Source: Melampsora larici-populina 98AG31
Taxonomy: Eukaryota; Basidiomycota; Pucciniomycetes; Pucciniales; Melampsoraceae
Assembly: GCF_000204055.1 (NCBI RefSeq)
Contig: NW_006768845.1
Coordinates: forward strand, 72,471-136,470
Reading direction: 5' to 3'
Length of the DNA stretch: 64,000 nucleotides
The number at the start of each line of letters is the position of its first letter. Position 1 is the stretch's first letter. Below are positions 47,370 to 58,541 of the stretch, piece by piece. The position numbers and the translations under genes are program-made. The notes under the pieces were generated by a model. The model saw only the letters and a program-made list of their open reading frames with translations. It had not been told where the DNA came from and searched no databases.

Positions 47370-48044
47370 CAGTAGATTTCAAAAGTCTTGAAATCGACTC
47401 GTTTTCAAAACCAGCAGATGGTCCGTGCGGCCCGCAGTTAAGTTCTGACAGCTGTCAAACTTAACTGCCTGATTGATCAAAATACACACTGCAAAATCAA
47501 AATTTTGAGATCAGAGACCTCAAACTCATTTAAGTTGTTATCTAACGATGGCGTAGTGGAATAGAACAAGTTTCTGCATGATGTTTTGCTTCAAGCTGTG
47601 TGTTCGACTTGCTCCCTTCTTTTTGGTTCATGTCTTGATTTTGCTAAGACAGTCAACAATGAAATGGAAACAAAAAAAATCTGATGCATGACCAAAGTCA
47701 CTATTTTCTTTGTTTTGTTTCATGACGACAGACAACCCATAATAAAAAATATGTGCAAAAACGGTTTACAACACTAGAAAAAGCAAGGCTTGAACTCGAG
47801 CAAACAAAATTATCAGCAGCAAGTCCCACAGCACACCAGTCACTCGCTCAACCGAACGAGCCACAACGACTATAAAGGCAAAGTAGATTGGGGTTATTCG
47901 ATGTGATAAAATGGTGGTTTTTTATATGTATTTTGATCGATCAGGCAGTTAAGTTTGACAGCTGTCAGAACTTAACTGCGGGCCGCACGGACCATCTGTT
48001 GGTTTTGAAAAAGGAGTCGATTTCAAGACTTTTGAAATCTACTG
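47370..48044. mobile_element. TA-flanked element with ~110-bp inverted ends (675 bp)
   Basis: Ends CAGTAGATTTCAAAAGTCTT and AAGACTTTTGAAATCTACTG. The near-perfect inverted match extends through the GGTCCGTGCGGCCCGCAGTT block to TGATCGATC-like sequence. TA duplications at 47368-47369 and 48045-48046. No coding frame. Confidence 0.9.
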
Positions 48045-48082
48045 TACATGGGTTTACATTCATAAAAACTGTGATACAGTCT

Positions 48083-48673
48083 CACCGCGGGAATGATAAG
48101 TNNNNNNNNNNNNNNNNNNNNNNNNNNNNNNNNNNNNNNNNNNNNNNNNNNNNNNNNNNNNNNNNNNNNNNNNNNNNNNNNNNNNNNNNNNNNNNNNNNN
48201 NNNNNNNNNNNNNNNNNNNNNNNNNNNNNNNNNNNNNNNNNNCAAATTTCAATTCGTCCTTGATGAGCTCCATTCCTTATTGCTTGAGCATCTGGAACAT
48301 TGCAAAAGATGGACATAAGCACAATTCACTGTCCATGTCTCTAAAAAGATTTGCCATATACACACAGTGTTGTTTAACATTGTTGATTAGCAACCCACAT
48401 GATGGTGATGGGACAATACTTCATGGGGCATGGTGAAAGCACTGAGATGAAAATTGGAAAGATGAATTAGATTAACAACAAATGTCAAAGACTGATGACT
48501 TGTCAGACTTTCTGTTGTATGATTGTTACTTAAGATTGCGGAGGGTAACTGGAGGGAAACCTGTGAACAAATTGTGAACGTGATGTGAACGAGATTGGTG
48601 ATTGAGCAAAGTTGCGGACTCGGACACCGCAACTTCGCTCAATCGGGTTTTGAACTCAATCATTCCCGCGGTG
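48083..48673. mobile_element. CACCGCGGG element, copy 2 (with N gap)
   Basis: Ends CACCGCGGGAATGA and TCATTCCCGCGGTG-like; TCT target duplication at 48080-48082 and 48674-48676. The right arm (48600-48673) closely matches the 210-bp MITE at 25596. Internal unique sequence of about 350 bp plus an N run (48102-48242) makes this a longer family member. Confidence 0.85.
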
Positions 48674-48676
48674 TCT

Positions 48677-49530
48677 CTTGCTCTTCCCTTGCCAAGGTCT
48701 AGCAAAGAGCAAGGGGCTTGGTCAAGGTAGAGATCCATAGTGTTGCAAGTCTGAAGACTTTCAGGAGCCAATTACGAGCTGTGGATTTTGCACACCATGT
48801 CTGTATTCATGTGACACGTCAATGTGCACACACAAAAGACTTTTGATAGAAACTTGCAAGAGCCTCAAAAGAGGTCTTAAGGCTTTTGTAAGGTTTCCAT
48901 GAAACCTTCATAGCTTCCTGACTAAAAGTAAGTAATACTTCCTTCACCCTTTTGGATCCTCTACTTTCCCCAAGTAGATTCTATACCAGGTTGGTGGCCT
49001 TCAACAGCTAAAAGGGTAGTGGCCTATATACAAGTACTAAATAGTTTGGTGACCATAAGAACAACCAGAGTAGTGATCTAGACCTCACTCTTCAATCTGT
49101 CAAATAGAGGATTGAAGGAAAACCCTGTTTCCAGTTTTCTTTTAATTATAATCATTTATAATTAAAACCTCCTTTTACAGACCAGTCCACTTCCCTCCGT
49201 TCCCTTTCTTTCTATAATTTTATTGTAATTACTTTATTTTTGAAATATAAACTTTTATTTAGAATTATACAAACCCCTCTTGCCCAATTAGTGGGCCTTG
49301 AGTACTCATTTAAATACCCTGGGTAACCCAACCCTCACAGAGCCACCAAGACAAACCCTACTAGAAGCAAAACCAAAGATATAATCAAAAGACACAGTAC
49401 CAAAAAAATATTGGTCATGACTCACCCAAAAGCCACCAAGTTGAGAGGCACTTTAACTTATCACAGCAACAAGATACCATGCCAAATGATTTCTGGATTG
49501 GAAAACGTATGGAATCTTTAGACACCTTAC
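48677..49530. other. LTR-like repeat, diverged and inverted partner of 52.2-52.7 kb
   Basis: Reverse complement of 48880-49260 shares blocks with 52230-52640: GTAGAGGATCCA, GAAGTATTACTTACTTTTA-like and TCAGGAAGCT in the same order, with moderate divergence. No gene. Borders not defined. Confidence 0.5.
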
Positions 49531-49759
49531 TACACCACGGGGCAGGTGGCACGTGACACTCACATGAGATTTGACTCTGTCTGCTGTCTACGTTGTCATA
49601 CCTGACGTGAGTTACACATGCCAGCCAGCGTGGGCTTCACCCAATCTGATCATGTAGCTACCTAGTGTGGTGGCTCACCTGGTCATCAAGTGAGTCATCT
49701 CACCTTGTTGTAATGTGAGAAGGCTCACTCAATGATAAGGTGAGATGACTCACCTTGTT

Positions 49760-50932
49760 GAGAGTGCAAGTCAGACTTTGTGCCAACCAGGTGAGATGGC
49801 TCGTACTCCTGTAGTGTAAGCAAGTATGGGGCTGTTGATTGATGGCTCATTGTAAGCACACCCTCAAATCAAGCTGGGATGTTTTGGTTCTTTGCTCACA
49901 GTACGAAATTGAAGACTATAACTGATCTATCTTTTGCATTGACAAAACATACAGATAGCAATTACACAAGCAAGGGAAATGATATTGAGAAAAAAACAAG
50001 AATAAAAATGAGAATAAAGACAAGAATAAATGATCAACGTGAATAAAAAATAAGACTTTGATGGAAAATGTTCAATGATTTGGTTGTGTACTGAAATGAT
50101 TTCAATTTTGATTGATTGTTCCTATAGGAAATGTTCATCAAGCAATCAAGCAAATCAATCCGTGATCAATGAGAGTCAGAAGAGATGATTGAGATGATGA
50201 AAGACTTACAACCTATAAAGATCGATCCAAGTGTATGGAGCTATCAGAACAATGAGGCAAAAAAAGGAAAGAGAGCAATTATGTTCAGTAAACAAGGACA
50301 AAAATAAATAAACAAAAAAAGAATAGAACATTATTGAAGAGCCAGTCTTCAACTCGAGATAGTCAACCTAGACTTCGATATCAAGAATTCAAACAGAAAC
50401 AGAAGAGAACAACATCAATCTGTAGGACAATGTGAATGAGGTGTAGAGAAGAAAGAAGAAGAAAATTAAATAAGGCTTACAAATGGAGCGATTGACCAAA
50501 CGAATTTGATATGAACAACACAAACATAATCAATCATCATAAAAATCGAACTTTAGGCTGATCTGAATGAGATCAAGGGGGAAAAGACTTACAAAGAGAA
50601 GTAAAATGATATTAAAGGACTTTGTTTTCACTTGGAATGAGGATGGACAAAACTTGACCAAGTGATTTGCTCTAGAGGTGATTGTCGGATGACGGTGTAA
50701 CAGGACCAAACTTAGGTAAGTTAAGGAACTGTTAAGGGACTTAGGATGGGAAACCTCACGGACAATACAAGTGTTTGGAAGATGGTGGCTTTACTACTAA
50801 TTGGCAATTGTGATGATAATGAATCAGAGCAAGTGAGAAAATTGAGGATAAGGCACAGAGTTCCAAAGACGAGGTGTTCTAAGCTAGGTGAACTGGGGAT
50901 TCATTGCAAAGGTGGAAATAGAGTATCTATTT
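49760..50932. other. Transposon interior, no gene seen
   Basis: AT-rich with A-rich runs; no supported coding frame. Confidence 0.5.
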
Positions 50933-50935
50933 ATA

Positions 50936-51751
50936 CACTACACGAAAGATAATATTTTCTGGGCAGAAAATTAAATTATTGATACACAAAAATATTGAGA
51001 GGCCAGGAGAAGGGCAAAAAATAAATAAAAATATGCATCTTGTTCCCTGCGGTGAGAGCTTCACTCTCCATATTTTTCCATATTTTTACAGTCCGTATTG
51101 ATAAGTGTACTAACAATAAACCTTCATAATCATCCAATTACAACCTGTAACAAGCACTGAAATTTGGCTCATTAGTGTTTAGAGAAACTTTTGATTTCTG
51201 AAAAAACCTATAACTTTGTCAACTCTGCCTCAAAACACTCGATTGTAAGTGCATTAGAAAGCTTAACTCTTCCTCTCGAACTTTCATAAGATCAAGAACT
51301 ATGTAGATAGTATGACAATCATTCTATGGATCTGTATGTACAAATGTATAAAAAAGATGATATCTTTTTTAAAAGACCAGCATGCTGTGTGGTCCTATTA
51401 TGAACTATTTGGAGGACAATTCCAGATTACCAATGCACCCAAAATCGAGCGTTTTGGACCGGAATTGAAAAAGTTATGAGTATTTTCAGAAATCAAAAGT
51501 TTCTCTAAACACTAATGAGCCAAATTTCAGTGCTTGTTACAGGTTGTAATTGGATGATTGTGAAGGTTGATTGTTAGTACACTTATCAATATGGATTGTA
51601 AAAATACGGAAAAACATGCGGAGTGAAGTTCTCAACGCAGGGAACAAGATGCATATTTTTATTCATTTTTTGCTCTCCTCCTGGCCTCTCAATATTTTTG
51701 TGTATCAATAATTTAATTTTCTGCCCAGAAAATATTATCTTTCTTGTAGTG
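50936..51751. mobile_element. CACTA MITE with ~270-bp inverted ends (816 bp)
   Basis: Ends CACTACACGAAAGATAATAT and ATATTATCTTTCTTGTAGTG; arms match over about 270 bp. ATA target duplication at 50933-50935 and 51752-51754. Canonical CACTA start. No coding capacity. Confidence 0.93.
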
Positions 51752-51754
51752 ATA

Positions 51755-53400
51755 GTACATGCTTGTAATTTGTCCACCGCTAAGAATGAATTCTTCAGTC
51801 ATGAGTCCAATAAGGAGGGACCATCCTCTTAGTTGGGTACCCTATGAGTTAGCGCTGCTTCAGCCTGACTCATCTAGTACCTTACTTCCTGGCTGAAGAA
51901 GTCTTACTTCAAGAAATGTACCCTAATGATCTTGCCAAGTTGTTCATGCAGGGTCACTTTCTGTCTGTGTCGTATCCAACCAAGTATCTTTCTTGGGTCT
52001 CTTAGTTTTGGGGTGTGCAGTCTGATTCTACATTAGACTGCTCGCCTGTTCTTATCAAGATGGCCGTCTTTTAGAGCTAGAACCTTTAGCTGTCCTGCGT
52101 TCCATCTTGGTTCTCCAACCTGTAAGCTTGTGAGGGGTGGGTGCTCTTTGTAGGAGTACTCAGTGCTCACTAAAGGGTAAATGGTAGGTTTCTTAATTTT
52201 TAACTTCTTTATTTCAAATATGTAGTATGTACAAATTGAAGTAAGGAAGGAAAAAGAAAGGAAAAAAAAGGACTGATAGTCTGTTTGGACAAACCCAGAC
52301 AGACTACAGTTAATTGACTCCTGAAGAGGAGATTCAGTAATTATAATCAGATGTTATTATAATAGATGAAGGTTGGATCCTGGACCTTCCTTTAATCTTT
52401 ATTGTAACAGATCAAAGAGTGAGTGAGTTCACCAATCTGGTTGTCCTTAAAGTCACCAACTTGGGGTTATTCTTAAGGTCACCAGCCTGAAGTTCTTCTT
52501 AAGGTCACTAGCCTGGAGTTGTTGGAGGTCACTAGCCTTGATTGGGTTTCTACTTAGGGGAAGTAGAGGATCCAGAGGGGAATGAAGAATTGTATTACCT
52601 ACTTTTAATCAGGAAGCTGATTAAAGTTGATGAATCTTATCACTAGTCTTATTTGTATAAGACTCTTGATATTTACTTCAGTTGAACTTTAATTGTTCTT
52701 TAAAAGTAGTGGGTAATAATTGCTTGGGGGATTCTCTGAAGGCTGAGAGAGGAGGGGTTTATATACTCTCCTCTCCAAACCTAACTGTAGTGATATTTGT
52801 TATTATCACTACATTGGTTCAGGGTTAGTTATTGAACTGTAGTAATGATTGTTACTAGTAATGCTTAATTACATATACATCTTATGTGTGGTATGTAATA
52901 TAAGCATTTAACTCTTGACACTGAGTTATGAGGTGTAAATGGTGTTTTGTTACATATTACATGTTGTTTTACAGGTTCATGTATATGTAATAAAGGTTTT
53001 GATACATTGTATTACATGTTACATACAGTCTATGCTCAGTATGTAACATGTAGTTAATCTTATACATATGTTTTTTACTGTTACAGGTTAGTTTTGGGTA
53101 CATGTATATGTACTCAGGGCTGACAAAGCTGGTATCTGATGATACCGTGCCAATTCTGTTGGCTCAGTATAACTTGTCCTGTACTACCTGCTCTGTATGC
53201 AATGTTCTGTACTGAGTTAGGTAAATACTTAGGTACAGGTCTGTAAAGTACCTATGTACAGGTATGTATCCCACCCCTGCTACAACGGTGAACGCAACTT
53301 CACAAAAGAGAGTGGAAAGGGAAGTTGGTAGCTGTGAGACCTGTGACATCTACCTGTGACGTCACACAGTCACACCTGACATCTTATGTAATCTTATGTA
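51755..53400. other. Transposon interior with LTR-like repeat, no gene seen
   Basis: 52230-52640 is the inverted, diverged partner of 48880-49260. Near 52430-52540 a block of roughly 33 bp around AAGGTCACCAGCCTG is repeated about four times. 52900-53270 has alternating TACATGTAATAC and TAGGTACAGG-type words recalling the GTAC-rich element at 34085. Confidence 0.5.
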
Positions 53401-53448
53401 AAGCTCAACATAGAGCCCTCAAAAACCTTACCCCACACACGGTTTGAA

Positions 53449-53970
53449 AATGAAATCTTCACAAAGCGGGCTTTGAAGTACAAAGAGAACCACCATCAAA
53501 ACCATCAAAACCGTTCTCAAGACTTTATAAAAATGAAGAACAACAAATCACATATCCAACTCAAGAACTCATCAGTTTCATATCAGATCCAGATGCACTG
53601 CCACCACCCAATCAAAAACAATCTATCAATTCAATTCATCAATCTCCATTACTTTCAATTCAACTTACTGGTCTTGAAAGAAGATCAGCTAATTTGAAAA
53701 GAGGTCTTAAAATATCATTAAACTTTTGGAACAATATCATGAAGCTTTAAATAATTTAGTAGAATGTGATCAGAAATTAGAAGAGGTGTTTGCACAGGTT
53801 GGTACATGACTTCATCTCTTTATGAATACAAACTTATCTCTCTTTGATCTCTATTTGTAGCTTGACAACATTAGTCCAGCCGCTTATCAACCACTCAAAG
53901 AAACTTATTTAAAAAATGCTCAACATCTCTTTTACGGGACTCATACTGAACAACTCAATAAATTACAAAA
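53449..53970 (+). pseudogene. Captured host-like gene fragment
   Basis: From ATG 53449 and, after a shift near 53478, a good frame reads EPPSKPSKPFSRLY, QITYPTQELISFISDPDALP, LTGLERRSANLKRGLK. A second slip near 53724 leads to LEQYHEALNNLVECDQKLEEVFAQ. A GT-AG intron (53800-53862: donor GTTGGT, acceptor TTTGTAG) joins to LDNISPAAYQPLKETYLKNAQH, after which the frame leaves recognisable coding. Composition, conserved-looking helices and an intron with correct phase suggest a cellular gene (coiled-coil or BAR-like region; not firmly identified) captured by the surrounding element and since decayed. Confidence 0.5.
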
Positions 53971-54186
53971 CACATGATATCTCCACCCTTTTTGATTCCT
54001 TCTTTTTTGTTGACTTGTATGTTATACCTCGTATCTTGGCGTGTGATGCAAGCAACTCATATTTTTTTGTTTATTTGTTCTTTCTGATACATAGTGCCAA
54101 CAAGGTTGACATATTGTTTTATAACAAAATTGTTACAACTGTATACATTGCATAATTAGGATGGTTGTGTACAATTGATGTAATTA

Positions 54187-55193
54187 GAGCATCCGCACTC
54201 GTTTGCGGTTGTTAACTTGGTCATGTGCGGTAACAACCTCTACATTAAGTAAAAAATTACTTAACGTGACCAAATTTCACACTCGTGCCAAAATTACCTG
54301 CACGGTAGCTAACTAACTCGAGAGGTAATTTGAGTTTCCACACTGATGCAGAGTTTACAGACTCAAAATATACCAAACAAAAAAATCAATCGACTTTTCA
54401 GTCAATCAGTGCATTTCAAGCGATCCCTGCCAGGGAAGAAGAGCTTTGGGACAGGGAAGTTCATTTGAGAGTAACTTGAGATCTCATCACCGCTGGATGG
54501 TTGGCACAGAGAGGTTTGTAGACAAGCAAACAAGAATTCATTGCACCATCAATTAAAAGTTGTCATGTTGAAGACCATTGAGAATTTGAAAAGAAATGCA
54601 GATAATGAAGACCCTTTTGCATAGTTCCCCTCTACAGTTGAATGTGATATCTATTTTTCAAATCCTTTTGAAGTCAATCCAAACAACAAGACATGTTCAA
54701 AACCTTCTAAAATCAAAACAAACGATCAGAAATTGATCCACTTTGATCCAAAACCCTTTTAAACCCAATTCGCTATTGATAAATCTAAAATCTCAATGAA
54801 CATATATATAATCACATGTAAAGTAGAACAATCTTAATCAATGTTGGATAAAGAGAATCATACAGTAAGAAACCAGACATACCCATTAGTTTGATGAATT
54901 AGAAGACAGTCGGGTCTCCATTGATTCTTAAGCCGGGTGTTTTGAGTCGAGAGGAATCGAGAGGAGTTGAGTCGGAGTTGAGTCGAGTTGGCAAGTTGGC
55001 AAGTTGGTGTGCTTGAGAAGTGAAGAGGGGGCTGGTAATTTGGCTACCACATGCGTTAGCCAATCGGTAAATTTACCAATTTGCTAACGCAAATCGATCA
55101 AAAGTTAACTACCGCGGGCCTAATTTCTCACCAGTGTGGGAAAGGCCCCGCAGTTGCGGTAAATTTTACCTTACCGCACGAGTGCGGATGCTC
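54187..55193. mobile_element. TTA-flanked MITE (1007 bp), Harbinger-type
   Basis: Ends GAGCATCCGCACTCGT and ACGAGTGCGGATGCTC are perfect inverted repeats with TTA duplications at 54184-54186 and 55194-55196. No coding frame. Confidence 0.9.
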
Positions 55194-55210
55194 TTAGCAT
55201 TTACATATTA

Positions 55211-55409
55211 CAGCGCTTCAAGAATCCTTTGGTTTATTTGGTGGTCTTTTTTTTCAAGTTTTGGACAATACTTGGAAAAAACTCATTTGGACAGCTCAAA
55301 TTTGACAGATTCTAGTACAAAATTGGTTTCAGCGAGGGTTTTAGCAAGGGTTTTGGACATTTATTTGGTTTTCTTGCGTTAAAAAAACCAAAGGATTCTT
55401 GAAGCGCTG
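55211..55409. mobile_element. TA-flanked MITE (199 bp)
   Basis: Perfect inverted ends of at least 25 bp, starting CAGCGCTTCAAGAATCC. TA duplications at 55209-55210 and 55410-55411. Confidence 0.93.
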
Positions 55410-55492
55410 TATTATGTTTTTAATCAGAAATCTAAAATATTCATAATTAATCAGTTCAAGTATGAACTCAAAAGAACCAATCTTGTGTAACG

Positions 55493-56603
55493 CACAGGGG
55501 CCAAAATAGATACTCACATACATGTGAGTGTTGTAGACTTTTTGGAATTCTCCAAAAAAGATTCATTTTCTTTCAGATTGATTCAATTCACAATCTTGTT
55601 TGTGTTCAGGTGATCATCCTGTGGCTCTCATATTTTACTTGACATTTATTGAGAAGGCTCATTTCCATCTTGGATGAGCAATAACTGATTCCCGATGAGT
55701 ACTCAGGATCAGCTCATGAGGCACTGAATACTCAGCAATTTGTTCAAAATGAAGATGAGCACATGAACTATACCTTCCTGAGGCTTCATTTTTCAGTGAA
55801 GAAGCCTGCCCAGGGGCGTCCCATTTGAGCTGCTCAGCAAATACTCAGTAGCATCCCCTGACTGGATCACTGATGGGCCGGACTTTTCTCAGACTTCCTT
55901 GCTAAGGAATGAAGCCTGATAAAAGCGTCATCCCATCTGCTCATTGCTCAGCTAATCCTCAGTGATATCCCCGGATAAAGTTTTTCACACTGAGGGGCTG
56001 AGATCAACTGAGCAGCCCCTCAGCCAATACTCAGTGACATCCTTTGGATCCTTCTGATCCGGCCAGGAATGTCCCTGAGGACTAGCTGAGCAGCCCCTCA
56101 TCCAATGAGCAGTGAAATCCTCCGGATCCTCCTGATCTCAGGGATGCCCCTGAGGAATAACTGAGCAGCTCAGTTGAACAAGCAGACGGGCCTCAGGCTT
56201 CATTCCGGAGCCATGAAGCTTGAGGCAAGCTTGGCGCTCTGTGATTCATCTGGGGGATACTTCAGAGACTTAGCTAAGCTAATACTCAGTTCAGCTCAGC
56301 CCCTAAGCTATACATTGGTGGCATCCCTTGGAACTTACTGAACCAGGGAATGCCGCTCAGGATCAGCTGAGCAGATGGATCAGCCCTTCCTCAGACTTCT
56401 TTGCTCAGGAATAAATGCTGAGGAAGGCTTAGTTTGTCTGCTCAGTTCCTGATGATCACGTAATCAGCTGACAAACAGAAAGAAAAGGGAAAAAAATGGG
56501 AAACAAATGGGAAACAAATTGGAAACAAATGGGAAACTAATGGGAACAAAACAGGAAAATTTCAACGCTCACATAGTTGTGAGCATCAATTTTTGCCCCT
56601 GTG
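55493..56603. mobile_element. CACAGGGGC element rich in CTGAGCAG words (1111 bp)
   Basis: Ends CACAGGGGCCAAAAT and ATTTTTGCCCCTGTG, with ACG duplications at 55490-55492 and 56604-56606. Just inside each end is a small palindrome (ACTCACATACATGTGAGT; GCTCACAACTATGTGAGC). The interior is dense in degenerate CTGAGCAG/CTCAGC words. No coding frame. Confidence 0.85.
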
Positions 56604-56726
56604 ACGTGAGTTGCATCAGAAAAAGCAAAAAAAAGAATCCCATAATCAATGGAGCCGCTCATCCAAGCTGAGTGTGTGCTAAGGGTGTGGATGGGAGGTT
56701 GTACTTAACACATCCCAGATCACATG

Positions 56727-57854
56727 TGTCAGCCCTCGAGCTTTTGCGGAGCAAAAGCCAAAAGGGCTTCAACAAGAAAACCCTTTATAAAAACTTAAAT
56801 AAATCAAAAATAATCATTACACCTTGCCAGTCTAGTTTCAAAGACTAACAAAATCACATTCTCTCTTTATAATTTAATACACCTTACGTCTGAGTATCAA
56901 AGACGAATTCACACCCTCATGCCTAGTCTCAAAGACAGTACACATAAGTACTTAACCTACGAAGTAATAAAATAAGAAACAGTAGCTTCAGTAAAAGAAT
57001 ACAAATTCTCCACCCAATAAAACCCTGCGAGAAGTACCGAGAAAACTCCTTCCCAAAGCAGTAGCCTTTTTAAAACAAATCCTCTTCCCAATGCGGAAAG
57101 GAATAAAACAACTAACCCATACAAATCTAGATAGAACAACTATAACCACGATTAGGTCTCTCAACCACGATAGAGAACCACGAGCAGGCCTTGTAACCAC
57201 CTTAAGCAACCACGAGTTGACCTACAGACGAAAAAAGGTATAAATAGCCTTGTCCCTAGAGACTGAGAGATGATTCGGCACCTTTTCCAGACGACAAACA
57301 CTTTATATCATTAACTGATTCGAAGTTAGCTGTCACCACCCTTGGAAGAAGAGTCAACATTTTATTAGCACTACTCCGTCGAAAGTTATCAAAGCAAGTT
57401 ATAAATATTACTTACCAGTAAGTGGGATATCCTGAAGTCTCTTATAATCTCTTTCTACTATCACTGGGAAGTCCAGAATAAAAACTCCGTACTATTCCTA
57501 TTTCGATAGGGTAGTTACTATCTTGGTCGAGTACCATTGGTTCTGCAACGTAAAGTTGACAGAATCCCTGTTGTCACGTAACACAGGCAACTCTTGGGAA
57601 CAACTTTTCCTTTGAGAATAACCCGGCTTAGAATTCGACCAGTTCACTTCTGTTAACCTACAGTAAGCCGTGGTCCACCTTTTCATAAACTACTCTTCAA
57701 TTCTTGAAGAGGCATTGTCTAACATAAATTACCTATCATTTGTAGGTAGTATAGGAGTTAGATTAGATCTTACGGACCCAGTAAGATCCTTTGTCAGGAC
57801 TATAAGTAAGTAAAATTAACTTACTTAAGCGCTCATTATATAGCCACCCTGACA
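56727..57854. repeat. Solo LTR (1128 bp)
   Basis: Starts TGTCAGCCCTCGAG and ends CCACCCTGACA, with a perfect 5-bp duplication ACATG at 56722-56726 and 57855-57859. No internal coding sequence. A retroviral-type LTR left by recombination; Gypsy-like by size, but not proven. Confidence 0.85.
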
Positions 57855-58163
57855 ACATGCCAGCCAGGTGCTTAGCCCCCAAATCAGCTTGGATGACTGG
57901 CATCCAAGCTCATTTGGGTGGTTTCAGGCCACGCTCACATGCATCAGCTCACCCGCTGCTAGGATGGTACATCACATTAGCATAACGTGAGCTCGCAGAG
58001 CGCGCTGCTCACAGCGAGCTCATGTGTAGAATGGGTGACAAGCTTGGGTGAGGGCCACATAGCCGCAGTCACACTGCTGCCACCTGTTCTACAGAACCAC
58101 TCGGCGTGGTCATACGCAACTTACATTTCACGTGGCCCCAGTTCAAAGTCGCCCCGTGGTGTA

Positions 58164-58541
58164 GACAACAATAGTACCCCAAATACGTAAGCTATCATAA
58201 CCACAAATTGACACAGACAAGAGAAACAGTATAAAAGGACAGGTGAGAAAGTCTGAAAACAGGACCCTATTGATAAGTGCAAAAGCACAATAAGCAACTA
58301 CCACCTCAAAGTCTATAACAAAGACACTAACCTATGACAACAAAGACAAGTTAGAAAAGAAATAAACACTGATGATAATTGGTTTAACTACTTAATGAAG
58401 ATACCACATACATCAAAAGTAGTAAGATCGCTCAAGATCACACGACTTGTAACCAGTCAGTAGAATGGACAACTCCATCTTGAGCCTCTACTGTGCAATT
58501 ATAACCTGCAAGATAGACACGATTAAATTCTTATGTTTGAG
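58164..58541. other. Intergenic, no gene seen
   Basis: Between the 8.6-kb element and the hAT element; no supported coding frame. Confidence 0.5.

Larger units (their letters stand above)
49533..58161. mobile_element. Non-autonomous 8.6-kb sibling of the Plavaka-like element
   Basis: Termini CACCACGGGGC and GCCCCGTGGTG, flanked by TA (49531-49532; 58162-58163), equal the ends of the 17053-24519 transposon; the match extends through the flanking CTA. Subterminal zones have repeated GGTGAGATGACTCACC/GAGCTCAC-type words, different from the first element. No transposase inside; instead several nested MITEs, a solo LTR and a host-like gene fragment. An alternative is two unrelated ends of separate insertions. 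Confidence 0.65.

Noticed and set aside
53473..53697. 74-codon His/Asn/Gln-rich frame
   Set aside because: Wrong frame of the captured gene fragment; the neighbouring frame has the better protein-like sequence and an intron in phase.
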